From contig DPJA01000038.1 in NCBI GenBank assembly GCA_003543235.1, positions 442,233-506,232 of the forward strand: 64,000 nt of DNA. Reading direction: 5' to 3'. Of the stretch, positions 24,385-33,734 are shown piece by piece. The notes beneath the pieces were generated by a model, which was given only the letters and a program-made list of their open reading frames with translations, was not told the DNA's origin and ran no database searches. The translations under genes and the position numbers were made by a program. Numbering within the stretch: position 1 is the stretch's first letter; every line of letters begins with the position of its first letter. The stretch is from Lachnospiraceae bacterium (GTDB taxonomy: Bacteria > Bacillota > Clostridia > Lachnospirales > Anaerotignaceae).

Positions 24385-25932
24385 ATGAACAAAAAAGCAG
24401 TCGAATTAACTATACCAATTTCTTTAACTAAATATTTTACCCATGGCTTTGATGAGATTCTTTCTACCTTTACCAAAACAGAAAAAGGTAAAATGCTATC
24501 TCTTTCGCCCGTTTTTTTCAAAAAGTGGTATTACTCGACTTTTTTTGAAAACACCGTACTCTCCCCTGCTAATATATTGAATAGTTACTTAGGTAAAAAT
24601 AAAAATGAAGTTTCATATATAACCTATAAAACAGTCGCATCAGCTAGAGGTGTTAAAAAGTATTCTTACAGCCTTTCACTTGACTCGGTTGAATGCCACT
24701 CTTTTATAAAAAATCTCATTACATTTACAGATTATTGCTTTCCTGTTGCAACCTTTGATGAAGGTGGTATGTTTCCATTAAAAGTACCTGACGATTTGGC
24801 TAAACAATTTACAAACACAGACGGATTTTATTTTGAATATTTGGTTCTGATTGCACAGCGTATGAATTTAATTACACCTATGCCTTCTATAAATACGTGC
24901 AAGTATCAGAAAAATGTGGAACAATGCAACAGCTTTTTTATTCAAAGTAATGTACAGATTCTTACACTATTAACCGACGAAGTTTTTGAAATATTTAACG
25001 AAAAATTCACTGAGATGCTGCAAGTACCCTACCACATTGTGGATACATCAATTATGAAATCCTTTTTAAAGGAATCAATTACAACTGATGATATTTACAA
25101 TAAAGTATACAGCTCTCTAGGGTTTAATTTCGATAATATGCTTAAAATGGCAGAAATTCCTTCTCTTTCACCTGAAAATGAAGTTCTTATGTCTTCTGCA
25201 TATGTTATGGGTACAGTTTTAGATAAGTGGTTTTTCTCACCACTAGGTGATTATCTTAAGCTTATAACACCTCTTTACTGTTTGCCCTATGATTTTATGG
25301 ATGAAACAGACTTTGTTCGACCAATATTACTTACAAACTGTGATGTATCCGCCGACGTTTTTTCGCCATGCAACTATTTTTCCCTTACACCAATAGGCGA
25401 AGAAATTTTAGAATGCGAAAACTCAAATACTTGGTTTCAAAATATATCCCAAGACTTTACTGAAGAACAAATCCATGTTTTATTAAGTTCAACCATACAT
25501 ATTAATCGCATAAATATAACCGATTATATGATTCAAAAAAACAACCGTGAAATTTATACTATAAAGGTAAGCTATGTAGACTCCCCAACGCTTTGGAAAA
25601 CAATTCAAGTACCTGTAGAGTATACACTTTCTAAGCTTTACGAACTTATTGCAACATATTTTGGCTTTGATAAAAGCGACTACTATACATTTAGTATTCT
25701 TAGAAAAAATAAAGACGAGCCGTGTCATGCCAACCTTAGCAAAACATCAGGTTTTCGCCTTAATGAGCTTTTGAAAAACAATAATCTTATACTTTCAGAT
25801 GAATTTGTCAACTTCAATGATTTGGAACTGACACTTATAAACATTAGCAATGAACAAAATATTTGTAACTATCCTCGCCTTTTAAGGCAAAGCAGAGCAA
25901 TAACATTGGAAGAATTAAACGACGATATGTAA
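24385..25932 (+). CDS. Unknown protein with C-terminal pRiA4b ORF-3-like domain
   Basis: Protein of 515 residues. The first 380 residues are not recognised: no membrane segment or signal peptide, many aromatic residues. Residues about 388-490 match the pRiA4b ORF-3-like (IS1096 TnpR-like) pattern: YTIKVSYVDSPTLWKTIQVP, then TLSKLYELIATYFGFDKSDYYTF. This family was first seen on plasmids and beside transposons but is now common in chromosomes, with no established function. No transposase or repeat flanks the gene. GGAGG lies six bases before the ATG. The next gene starts 25 bp downstream, so cotranscription is likely. Confidence 0.75.
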   Translation: MNKKAVELTIPISLTKYFTHGFDEILSTFTKTEKGKMLSLSPVFFKKWYYSTFFENTVLSPANILNSYLGKNKNEVSYITYKTVASARGVKKYSYSLSLDSVECHSFIKNLITFTDYCFPVATFDEGGMFPLKVPDDLAKQFTNTDGFYFEYLVLIAQRMNLITPMPSINTCKYQKNVEQCNSFFIQSNVQILTLLTDEVFEIFNEKFTEMLQVPYHIVDTSIMKSFLKESITTDDIYNKVYSSLGFNFDNMLKMAEIPSLSPENEVLMSSAYVMGTVLDKWFFSPLGDYLKLITPLYCLPYDFMDETDFVRPILLTNCDVSADVFSPCNYFSLTPIGEEILECENSNTWFQNISQDFTEEQIHVLLSSTIHINRINITDYMIQKNNREIYTIKVSYVDSPTLWKTIQVPVEYTLSKLYELIATYFGFDKSDYYTFSILRKNKDEPCHANLSKTSGFRLNELLKNNNLILSDEFVNFNDLELTLINISNEQNICNYPRLLRQSRAITLEELNDDM

Positions 25933-25957
25933 ACCTATTAGAAAAGAAGGAATTAAA

Positions 25958-27055
25958 ATGGAAAAATTAGTACATCAGCACGGCGGTGACCTTGACGCAA
26001 TTGAGCGAAAGTATAAAATACCCAAGTCCCAAATAATCGACTTCAGCGGAAACATAAACCCCCTTGGCTTTCCTCAAAGTGTAAAAAATATTCTTGCACA
26101 AAACTTAGATATAATTTCAACGTACCCTGATAAAAATTATACTGCATTACGCCAGAGCATTTCTGAATACACTGGTGCTATGACAGAAAATATAACCGTA
26201 GGCAACGGTTCTACCGAACTTATATCAGTCTTTATTAAATCGGTAAATGCAAAAAAATCAATAATTTTGGGGCCAGCTTACTCAGAATATGAACATGAAC
26301 TAACCGTTATAGGCAGTAATTTTGAATATTTTCCTCTTGAAGAAGAAAAGAATTTTGTAGTGGATATTAACAAATTGCTAACTGCACTTACTGCTGATAT
26401 TGACCTTTTTGTGGTGTGCAATCCAAATAACCCAACTGGCACAGCCATAACCTCCTTACAAATGGAGGTTATACTTGAACATTGCAAGAAAAACAACACC
26501 TTCGTCATGGTTGATGAAACCTATATAGAATTCAGCGACAACCTTGATGAAATTTGTTCTATACCTCTGACAAATAAATTTAACAACTTGTTTGTAATAC
26601 GTGGTGTATCCAAATTTTTTGCAGCTCCTGGTATACGCCTTGGCTATGGTATAACCTCCAGTGCTGCATTCCACACACTTTTGAAAAATCATCAAGACCC
26701 GTGGAGTGTAAATATTCTTGCCTCTTTTGCAGGTGAACATTTATTCACTGACAAGGAATATATGCACAAAACCCAGAACTTGATTTCTGACGAACGCAAA
26801 AAAGCATTGACTGAGTTTAAGTCTTGGAAAAATATTAAAGCTTATGATTCTTCATCAAACTTTATACTTCTCAAGCTTTTAACCAACAAAATAACCTCTG
26901 CTGAAATTTTTGAAAAACTTATAGTAAAAAAAATTCTCATTCGTGATGCAGCGTCATTTGCTTTTTTGGACAACACTTATTTACGCTTTTGCATACTTAT
27001 GCCTAAACAAAACGCATTTTTTATAAATCAGCTAAAGAAATTGGTTGAGAACTAG
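25958..27055 (+). CDS. CobD/HisC-like PLP-dependent enzyme
   Basis: Fold-type I PLP enzyme of 365 residues. The N terminus HGGDLDAIERKYKIP and IIDFSGNINPLGFP follow the pattern of threonine-phosphate decarboxylase CobD, which makes aminopropanol phosphate for cobamides; YPDKNYTALRQ, VGNGSTELI, CNPNNPTG and the PLP lysine K219 in VSKFFAAPGIRLGYG complete the fold. No cobalamin gene is nearby, so the call is by resemblance; a histidinol-phosphate-type aminotransferase is the alternative. AGAAGGA lies six bases before the ATG. Confidence 0.82.
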   Translation: MEKLVHQHGGDLDAIERKYKIPKSQIIDFSGNINPLGFPQSVKNILAQNLDIISTYPDKNYTALRQSISEYTGAMTENITVGNGSTELISVFIKSVNAKKSIILGPAYSEYEHELTVIGSNFEYFPLEEEKNFVVDINKLLTALTADIDLFVVCNPNNPTGTAITSLQMEVILEHCKKNNTFVMVDETYIEFSDNLDEICSIPLTNKFNNLFVIRGVSKFFAAPGIRLGYGITSSAAFHTLLKNHQDPWSVNILASFAGEHLFTDKEYMHKTQNLISDERKKALTEFKSWKNIKAYDSSSNFILLKLLTNKITSAEIFEKLIVKKILIRDAASFAFLDNTYLRFCILMPKQNAFFINQLKKLVEN

Positions 27056-27138
27056 AAAAAAAGAATTATATCTACCTATATAGCCTTTTAATATTTTATT
27101 GACACCTAAAAATGTATTTTCACTTAAGGAGAGTTGAA

Positions 27139-28059
27139 ATGATTTTAAATTCAAATCCATACAATTCACTTAATAACTATCTTAAAACCAAGTTTGGAAC
27201 AAAAGTTGCAAAGCTAAGCCTTGACGGCGGCTTCACCTGCCCAAATCGTGATGGTACTTTAAGCACTGAAGGCTGCATATTTTGCAGTGAAGGTGGAAGC
27301 GGAGATTTTGCTGGCAAACGCCTACTGTCCATATCACAGCAAATTGAGCAGCAGAAACAGAACGTAAGTAAAAAATGGCCAAACGCAAAGTATATATCAT
27401 ACTTTCAAGCATTTACTAACACCTATGCTCCCATAGACATTTTACGTTCTAAATATACCGAAGCCATTTCCCAAAGCGACGTTGTGGGACTTGCCATCGC
27501 CACTCGCCCCGACTGTCTTGGCAATGATGTAATTGAATTGTTAAAAGAATTGAACAAAAAAACTTATGTATGGGTAGAGTTGGGCTTGCAAACGTGCAAC
27601 GAAAAAACCGCAAAATATATAAACAGAGGATATGAAAACTATGTGTTTGAAGATGCCGTATCTCGCCTTAATTTGGCAGGCATACACGTTGTTGTGCATC
27701 TTATTTTGGGGCTTCCAAATGAAACGCATGAAGATATGCTAAACTCAGTTAAATACATATGCTCTTTTAATATACAAGGCATAAAAATTCAACTTCTTCA
27801 TGTTTTAAAAAATACACCCCTTGGGGCTATACACAAAAACAACCCTTTTCATATTTTAACTAAGGATGAATATCTTTCTCTTGTATGTATAATTTTGGAA
27901 CATATTCCAAAAGAAATAGTAATACACCGCCTTACAGGAGATGGTGCAAAAATAAATCTTATAGCACCTCAATGGAGTGGAAACAAAAAAGACGTTTTAA
28001 ATTCACTTAATAAACTTATTTCAGAAAAAAATATACATCAGGGTTGCAAAATAGTTTGA
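27139..28059 (+). CDS. Radical SAM protein, TIGR01212/YtqA family
   Basis: Radical SAM enzyme of 306 residues. The cluster-binding cysteines are C34, C46 and C49 in CPNRDGTLSTEGCIFC, the wide CX11CX2C spacing typical of the TIGR01212 (YhcC/YtqA) family rather than the standard CX3CX2C. SEGGSGDFAGKR follows. KYISYFQAFTNTYAP and IGLATRPDC-like motifs are also characteristic. The reaction is not established. ATG at 27139 is chosen because AAGGAG lies seven bases upstream; a longer frame from 27112 lacks such a site. Confidence 0.93.
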   Translation: MILNSNPYNSLNNYLKTKFGTKVAKLSLDGGFTCPNRDGTLSTEGCIFCSEGGSGDFAGKRLLSISQQIEQQKQNVSKKWPNAKYISYFQAFTNTYAPIDILRSKYTEAISQSDVVGLAIATRPDCLGNDVIELLKELNKKTYVWVELGLQTCNEKTAKYINRGYENYVFEDAVSRLNLAGIHVVVHLILGLPNETHEDMLNSVKYICSFNIQGIKIQLLHVLKNTPLGAIHKNNPFHILTKDEYLSLVCIILEHIPKEIVIHRLTGDGAKINLIAPQWSGNKKDVLNSLNKLISEKNIHQGCKIV

Positions 28060-28084
28060 TATATGACGAAAAATAGAGTATAAT
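28056..28084 (+). promoter_or_regulatory. Sigma-A promoter of the DUF4364-like gene
   Basis: TTGATA (28056-28061), 17-bp spacer, TATAAT (28079-28084). The -35 overlaps the stop codon of the radical SAM gene. Confidence 0.8.
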
Positions 28085-28126
28085 GTATCGGTTACATATC
28101 TAACTATGCATTCGGAGGTGCTGGCA

Positions 28127-28654
28127 GTGTCTGAAGAAAATAAACTAGCTGAAAATAAGCTTATTATACTATATCTTTTAAGAAAAATGGATGTTTCCCT
28201 GTCTAATACAGAAATTTGTCAATTTGCCCTTGAGCGCAATATAATGGATTACTTTGTTGTTCAGCAATATCTTTCCGACCTTACTGATTCAGATTTTCTT
28301 GAAGCCTATTCAGAAAACGGAACAACACGTTATACAATTACCAAGGAAGGCTCAAATGCTTTAAGCTTTTTTCAAAATAGAATAACTGGTTGGCTTAAAA
28401 ATGCCGCCAATGACTATATTAAAAATAATCTTACACGTATACGAAGCGAGTATGAAACCTCTGCGAATTACTTTCCTGAAATAAACGGAGAATTTTTGGT
28501 TAAATGTGATGTATTTGGTATAGATGGAAGCCAGATAATGGAAGTTGATGTTACCGTTGCCACAAAAAATCAAGCACAGCTTATTTGCTCCAACTGGAAG
28601 AAAAATGTTAATAGTATCGTGGCAGAAATTTTTAATGTACTTGTTAAAGAATAA
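28127..28654 (+). CDS. DUF4364-family winged-helix protein
   Basis: Protein of 175 residues that matches my memory of the clostridial DUF4364 family. An N-terminal winged-helix-like region (about 5-85: NKLIILYLLRKMDVSLSNTEI, VVQQYLSDLTDSDFL, TRYTITKEG) suggests DNA binding; the C-terminal half resembles an alpha-beta sensor-like domain. Function is not established. GTG at 28127 has CGGAGG eight bases upstream; an ATG at 28106 would lie before that site. It has its own promoter and terminator. Confidence 0.85.
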   Translation: MSEENKLAENKLIILYLLRKMDVSLSNTEICQFALERNIMDYFVVQQYLSDLTDSDFLEAYSENGTTRYTITKEGSNALSFFQNRITGWLKNAANDYIKNNLTRIRSEYETSANYFPEINGEFLVKCDVFGIDGSQIMEVDVTVATKNQAQLICSNWKKNVNSIVAEIFNVLVKE

Positions 28655-28670
28655 TAAAAATATATAGCAA

Positions 28671-28696
28671 AAGGCTACAGCAACCGCTGCAGCCTT
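28671..28696 (+). terminator. Terminator after the DUF4364-like gene
   Basis: AAGGCTACAGC pairs with GCTGCAGCCTT with one mismatch (28671-28681 with 28686-28696), followed by AATTTTTG. Confidence 0.75.
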
Positions 28697-28726
28697 AATT
28701 TTTGCACAATTAACTTTTTAATTTAA

Positions 28727-28918
28727 TTACATATTATTACAGCTTGGCAAAACTATCCAAAGAACAACATAGATAAACACCACTGGCCATTTAAGCAGTA
28801 ATGCCAAAAGCACAACAACAATTCTAACTATTGCTGGCTCAAAATCAAATTTTTCGGCAATGCCACCACAAACACCAGTTAATTTTTTATTTTCAGATAG
28901 ACATAATCTTTTTGACAT
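28727..28918 (-). CDS. PspC domain-containing small membrane protein
   Basis: Protein of 63 residues. KRLCLSENKKLTGVCGGIAEKFDFEPAIVR is the conserved PspC start, followed by one long hydrophobic stretch (about 32-58) that forms a membrane hairpin or single helix, ending in IVLP. PspC proteins interact with envelope-stress systems; stand-alone short versions are common in Firmicutes. No other psp gene lies near. GGAG lies a few bases before the ATG. Confidence 0.9.
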   Translation of the reverse strand: MSKRLCLSENKKLTGVCGGIAEKFDFEPAIVRIVVVLLALLLKWPVVFIYVVLWIVLPSCNNM

Positions 28919-28979
28919 TATAATTTCTCCTTACAAAATACCCTTATCAATTTAACCTTATGAATTGATATACGTCAAA

Positions 28980-29588
28980 TCAATCTGTTTGTCTGCTATC
29001 TTTCAAATTTAATACATCTTCTATTATATCCCAAAGTTCTGTAACTCCCTGCTTAGTAACGCCCGAAAAACCTACAATTTTGTCCTCTGGTGCAAGGTTA
29101 AGACCTTTTTTTACAACAGAAAGATACTTTTGAATTTGGCTTCTGTTAAGCTTATCCAACTTTGTTGCCGCAACGATAATATCGTAGCCATAATGCTTAA
29201 GCCAGTTATACATAATAATATCATTTTTTCCTGGTTCATGGCGAATGTCAACCAGCATAACAATAGCGGCAAGCTGTTCTCTTTTTTCAAGGTATTCCTC
29301 AATCATTTTGCCCCATCTTTCTATTTCTGTTTTAGGAGCTTTTGCATAGCCATAACCTGGTACATCCACAATGTACATAAGTCCCTCAACATCATAAAAA
29401 TTAATGGTCCTTGTTTTACCTGGTGCTGAACTTGTTCTTGCCAATGCTTTCCTGCCAATCATAGCATTTATAAGCGTGGATTTTCCTGCGTTGGATTTTC
29501 CCACAAATGCCACTTCAGGTCTAACATCCTCAGGATATTGCTCCATCCTGACACCAACCGCCGCCAAATTTACATTAACTACCTCCAT
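28980..29588 (-). CDS. engB: Ribosome biogenesis GTPase EngB/YsxC
   Basis: TRAFAC GTPase of 202 residues needed for late 50S assembly. G1 loop GKSNAGKST at 30-38, G3 DVPGYG, G4 TKLDK and G5 FSGVTKQG are present, with the family's TRTINFYDV switch segment. It overlaps the end of lonA by 10 bp and is cotranscribed with it, the same lonA-engB order as in Bacillus. Confidence 0.96.
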   Translation of the reverse strand: MEVVNVNLAAVGVRMEQYPEDVRPEVAFVGKSNAGKSTLINAMIGRKALARTSSAPGKTRTINFYDVEGLMYIVDVPGYGYAKAPKTEIERWGKMIEEYLEKREQLAAIVMLVDIRHEPGKNDIIMYNWLKHYGYDIIVAATKLDKLNRSQIQKYLSVVKKGLNLAPEDKIVGFSGVTKQGVTELWDIIEDVLNLKDSRQTD

Positions 29589-31918
29589 ATATTTTCTCCT
29601 TCTACAATAGCATTGTTAAATACCTCGTCCATTTCCTTGGCAAATACAAACTTCATTCCTTCTTTAATGCTGTCAGGAATTTCGCTCAAATCTCTTTTGT
29701 TATCAAATGGAACAATAACTTTTTTAATACCCGCCTGCTTTGCAGCTATTACTTTTTCTTTAAGCCCACCAATAGCCAATATATTTCCCCTTATGGTTAT
29801 TTCTCCAGTCATAGCAACATCGTTTCTTACTGCTGCACCTGTAAGGGCAGACACAATTGCAGTTGCCATTGTTATACCTGCCGATGGACCATCCTTAGGC
29901 ACAGCACCTTCAGGTATATGTATATGAATATCTGTATCTTTATAAAAATCGTCGTGTATGTTAATTTTGTAGGCTTCCGAGCGAATATAAGTTATAGCCG
30001 CTTTTGCGGACTCTTTCATTACATCACCCATATTTCCTGTAATCTCAAACTTACCTGTTCCTTTCATTGTGCTTACCTCTACTTGCAAGGTTTCGCCTCC
30101 TGCTGCAGTCCAAGCAAGTCCACGAACTACCCCTGTCTGTGGCTTATCATTTGCCGCTAAATGCTTTACAATCACATTTCCAAGGTATTTTTCAACATTC
30201 ATTTCTGTTATCTTAATACTTTTTTTCTCGCCACTTACTATTACCTTAACCGCCTTTCGGCAAAGCTTTGCAATAGCCCTTTCAAGACCTCTTACACCAG
30301 CTTCTCTTGTATAACCTTCTATAATAAATGCAATGGCTTTTTCATCTATTTTAAGTTGGCTCTTTTTAAGACCGTTTGCTTTAAGTTGTTTAGGATAAAG
30401 ATGCTTCATTCCAATATTCACCTTTTCATCAAGGGTATAACTTGAAAGAGAGATAATCTCCATCCTGTCCTTTAAAGGCGTAGGGATTTTGCTAACATCA
30501 TTGGCTGTACAAATAAATAAAATTTTTGATAAATCATACGGCATATCCAGATAATGGTCACGAAAAGTATTGTTTTGTTCACTGTCCAATACTTCCAAAA
30601 GTGCCGCTGAAGGGTCACCATTCATAGATACTGAAAGTTTATCTACCTCATCTAAAAGCACAAGTGGATTTATTGTTTTTGCCTGTTTAACAGCATTTAT
30701 AATACGTCCGCTCATTGCCCCAAGGTATGTGCGTCTGTGACCTCTTATTTCGGATTCATCTTTAACACCACCAAGGCTCATTCTAACATATTTTCTTCCT
30801 GTTGCCTTTGCAATTGATTTAGCAATAGACGTTTTTCCCACACCTGGAGGCCCTGCAAGGCAAATAATTGTTGCACTGTTTTCTCTAGTATTCTGCATTA
30901 CAGCAAGATATTCTAATATACGTTCCTTAACCTTTTCAAGGCCGTAATGGTCAGCTTCCAATATTTTTTGTGATTCGTTTATATCAAATATTTCTTCCGA
31001 TTTTTCAACCCAAGGCAATTCCAATATATGTTCCACATAGCTTCGTATTATATTTGCTTCAGGTGCTGAAACTGACATTTTAGAAAGTCTGTCAGCCTCT
31101 TTAATAACAATATCTCTTGCATAATCTGGCAATTTCTTTTCTTGTGCCAGACGTTTATATCCATCGGCCAGTGCCTGAATACCATCTTTATCACCAAGTT
31201 CTTCTTGTATAACCTTCATCTGTTCTCTAAGATAATATTCCCGCTGATTTTCCTCAACACGGCTTTTAACCTTTTCTTCAAGTTCAGCTTTAAGCTTAAG
31301 TATCTTAATCTCTCTGTCAAGTATATTAATTGCATCGCCCAGTCTTTCAATTGGGTCTATACAATTAAGTAACATCTGTTTCTGTTCTGCTGGAACCATA
31401 ACACCTGTTGCAATAATATCTGCCAACTGCCCTGGTACTTTGGGAGAAACAATATTTACCATGGCTTCGTTTTGTGGTGTTCTGCTATTCAATTTTAAAT
31501 ATTGGTCAAAGCTGTCCGACGCAAGACGCATAAGAGCCTGCATTGGTATGTTTTCAGTATAATCATTATCGTCTTTATACTCTACCTGAGAAACCTCACC
31601 ATAAATGCAATCATCACAAACCAGTATATTCTCCAAACGCCCACGGGATATTCCCTCAATAATAACGTGTGTTAAATTACCAGGCATTTTTAACACTTGC
31701 TTAATTTTTGCAACTGTACCTATTTCATATAAATCATCTTCATGTGGGTCATCTACGCTTGCATCTTTTTGCATAACAGCAAAAACAATATCGTCCTTTT
31801 TTCCTGCGGCCTCAAGTGCATCCAAAGATTGCTGTCTACCAACAGGAAAGCTTATTATCATATTAGGAAAAACTGTAATTCCTCTTAACGGAACAATTGG
31901 AAATTTTAATTTGCTCAT
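29579..31918 (-). CDS. lon: ATP-dependent protease LonA
   Basis: Cytosolic quality-control protease of 779 residues. The N-terminal substrate domain begins with FPIVPLRGITVFPNMI; a coiled-coil region lies about 190-260; the AAA+ module has Walker A GPPGVGKTS, Walker B PLVLLDEVDKL; the protease domain has the catalytic Ser in KDGPSAGITMAT (near 677) and Lys in GGLKEKVIAAK (near 720). ATG at 31918 is chosen because GAGGTGG lies five bases upstream. It has its own promoter in the lonB-lonA gap. Confidence 0.97.
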   Translation of the reverse strand: MSKLKFPIVPLRGITVFPNMIISFPVGRQQSLDALEAAGKKDDIVFAVMQKDASVDDPHEDDLYEIGTVAKIKQVLKMPGNLTHVIIEGISRGRLENILVCDDCIYGEVSQVEYKDDNDYTENIPMQALMRLASDSFDQYLKLNSRTPQNEAMVNIVSPKVPGQLADIIATGVMVPAEQKQMLLNCIDPIERLGDAINILDREIKILKLKAELEEKVKSRVEENQREYYLREQMKVIQEELGDKDGIQALADGYKRLAQEKKLPDYARDIVIKEADRLSKMSVSAPEANIIRSYVEHILELPWVEKSEEIFDINESQKILEADHYGLEKVKERILEYLAVMQNTRENSATIICLAGPPGVGKTSIAKSIAKATGRKYVRMSLGGVKDESEIRGHRRTYLGAMSGRIINAVKQAKTINPLVLLDEVDKLSVSMNGDPSAALLEVLDSEQNNTFRDHYLDMPYDLSKILFICTANDVSKIPTPLKDRMEIISLSSYTLDEKVNIGMKHLYPKQLKANGLKKSQLKIDEKAIAFIIEGYTREAGVRGLERAIAKLCRKAVKVIVSGEKKSIKITEMNVEKYLGNVIVKHLAANDKPQTGVVRGLAWTAAGGETLQVEVSTMKGTGKFEITGNMGDVMKESAKAAITYIRSEAYKINIHDDFYKDTDIHIHIPEGAVPKDGPSAGITMATAIVSALTGAAVRNDVAMTGEITIRGNILAIGGLKEKVIAAKQAGIKKVIVPFDNKRDLSEIPDSIKEGMKFVFAKEMDEVFNNAIVEGENIWR

Positions 31919-31957
31919 TTCAACCACCTCAAAAACTTACTGAATATTAACCTACGT

Positions 31958-31986
31958 ATTATACACTATTTTGTCAGTTCTAACAA
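31958..31986 (-). promoter_or_regulatory. Sigma-A promoter of lonA-engB
   Basis: On the minus strand TTGTTA (31981-31986), 17-bp spacer, TATAAT (31958-31963), 40 bp before lonA. No CtsR or HrcA box is seen. Confidence 0.7.
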
Positions 31987-32076
31987 GTACGATATATACA
32001 AAAAGACCTTGCTGAAAACCCTTAGACACCTTAAAATGCCCAATACGCAACAAAGCCTTTGTATATAAATTTCGTT

Positions 32077-33720
32077 CTATGCCGTAAGCACAGCCTCAGA
32101 AGTTTCTCCAAAACAAATACCCAAAACCTCATCAAGGGTGTTTACGCACAATATTTCTACATCCATACTGCTAAAATTTGTTTGATAATTTTCTCTTGGA
32201 ATAATAACACGCTTAGCACCTGCTTCAATTGCTCCCTCAATCTTCATAGGTACACCACCCACAGGCAAGACACGCCCGCATATAGACACCTCACCTGTCA
32301 TAGCAATGTCAGAAGGCATGATTTTTTGGTTTACAGCAGAATATAAAGCACTGAAAATTGCAGCACCTGCCGACGGTCCATCTACAGGAACACCTCCTGT
32401 AAAATTAATATGCACGTCATAATCTCTTATATCCACATTAAGTTCCCTACAAAAAACCGTTATCACACTGCTGACTGAAGAGCTAGCTGTACTTTTACGC
32501 TTCATGGTGTGTTGACCATTTTTAATTTCCTCTTCTTCAACAATTCCTGTCACTTTAAGCTCACCGCAGCCTTTTTCCACTTTTTTTGCCCACGCTTCAA
32601 TAGGCAAAATAGTTCCGCCACTACCGCAAACTGCAAGACCGTTTACACTTCCAACCTCGCCCTCCTTTGCAACTTTTATATCCATACGTGGAGAGTATCT
32701 TCCGCTTTGAACAACCCACTCTATGTCCTCTACCCTTATTTCTTTACGTTCTTCCATTCCAGCTACTGATGCTGCCGTCTGCATTATATTAACTGCATCA
32801 CGACCATTCGCTGCAAAACACGTAACCTTTTCAGCCGCATCTATCTCACAGCCCATGTCTGTGCTTTTTGCTGCCTCTTGAGCAATCTGCTTTATGTGGC
32901 ACTTTTTAAGTCCATCAAAATATATCTCTGTGCAACGGCTTCTTAACGCAAGAGGAAGTTCCTCTGGTGACCTTGTTGTTGCACCAACCAACCTGAAATC
33001 TGCTGGCAGCCCATTCTGAAACACATCATGTATGTGCTTTGGTATGCTTTTGTTTTCACTGCTGTAGTAGGAACTGGATAAAAATACACGCCTATCTTCA
33101 AGCACCTTTAGCAGTTTGTTCATCTGAATAGGGTGAAGTTCGCCTATTTCGTCCATAAATAAAACTCCACCATGTGCCTTTGTTACAGCACCCTCTTTAG
33201 GCTGCGGAACGCCTGCTGCTCCATACGCTCCCGCACCTTGATATATTGGGTCATGTACCGAACCCATAAGTGGGTCAGCAATACTTCTCTCATCAAAACG
33301 TAATGTTGTTGCATCCATTTCAATAAACGGTGCATCCATTGTAAATGGAGAACCATATGTTCTTTTTGCCTCCTCCAGCATAAGCCTTGCCGCCGCAGTT
33401 TTGCCTATACCAGGTGGCCCGTAAATAATTATGTGCTGTGGATTTTTTCCACAAAAAGCAGCTCGCAATGCTTTTATCCCATCTTCCTGACCAACAATTT
33501 GCTCAAGCTTTTGTGGCCTTGTTTTTTCCGAAAGAGGTGTGGTTAGCCTTATCTCACGCATTTTTTTCATTCTTTCCATTTCCTTTGATGACTCCAGTGA
33601 GCCTACCATTTTACCTGACCTTTGGGCTTTTAATGCACCGTAAAAATATGCTCCTGCAATCACAGTAAATACTAATTGGCTAATAATAACAACCGCCGCT
33701 AAAATTTCCACATCTATCAC
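32077..33720 (-). CDS. lonB: ATP-dependent protease LonB, membrane-anchored, sporulation type
   Basis: Protein of 547 residues matching Bacillus LonB, a forespore Lon protease. One N-terminal membrane segment (about 7-28) replaces the long LonA substrate domain. Walker A GPPGIGKTAA is at 101-110, Walker B GGVLFMDEIGEL near 190; the protease domain has Ser in VDGPSAGAAIFSA and Lys in GGVPMKIEGAIEAG. GTG start at 33720 with AAGAAGG close upstream; a GTG three codons later is an alternative. It is transcribed from its own sigma G/F-like promoter, separated from rpoC by a terminator. In Bacillus lonB is made in the forespore. Confidence 0.94.
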   Translation of the reverse strand: MIDVEILAAVVIISQLVFTVIAGAYFYGALKAQRSGKMVGSLESSKEMERMKKMREIRLTTPLSEKTRPQKLEQIVGQEDGIKALRAAFCGKNPQHIIIYGPPGIGKTAAARLMLEEAKRTYGSPFTMDAPFIEMDATTLRFDERSIADPLMGSVHDPIYQGAGAYGAAGVPQPKEGAVTKAHGGVLFMDEIGELHPIQMNKLLKVLEDRRVFLSSSYYSSENKSIPKHIHDVFQNGLPADFRLVGATTRSPEELPLALRSRCTEIYFDGLKKCHIKQIAQEAAKSTDMGCEIDAAEKVTCFAANGRDAVNIMQTAASVAGMEERKEIRVEDIEWVVQSGRYSPRMDIKVAKEGEVGSVNGLAVCGSGGTILPIEAWAKKVEKGCGELKVTGIVEEEEIKNGQHTMKRKSTASSSVSSVITVFCRELNVDIRDYDVHINFTGGVPVDGPSAGAAIFSALYSAVNQKIMPSDIAMTGEVSICGRVLPVGGVPMKIEGAIEAGAKRVIIPRENYQTNFSSMDVEILCVNTLDEVLGICFGETSEAVLTA

Positions 33721-33734
33721 TTCCCTTCTTCCCC

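Noticed and set aside
24385..25932. Mobile element implied by the pRiA4b-ORF3-like domain
   Set aside because: No transposase, terminal repeats or target duplication around the gene; codon use looks like its neighbours.
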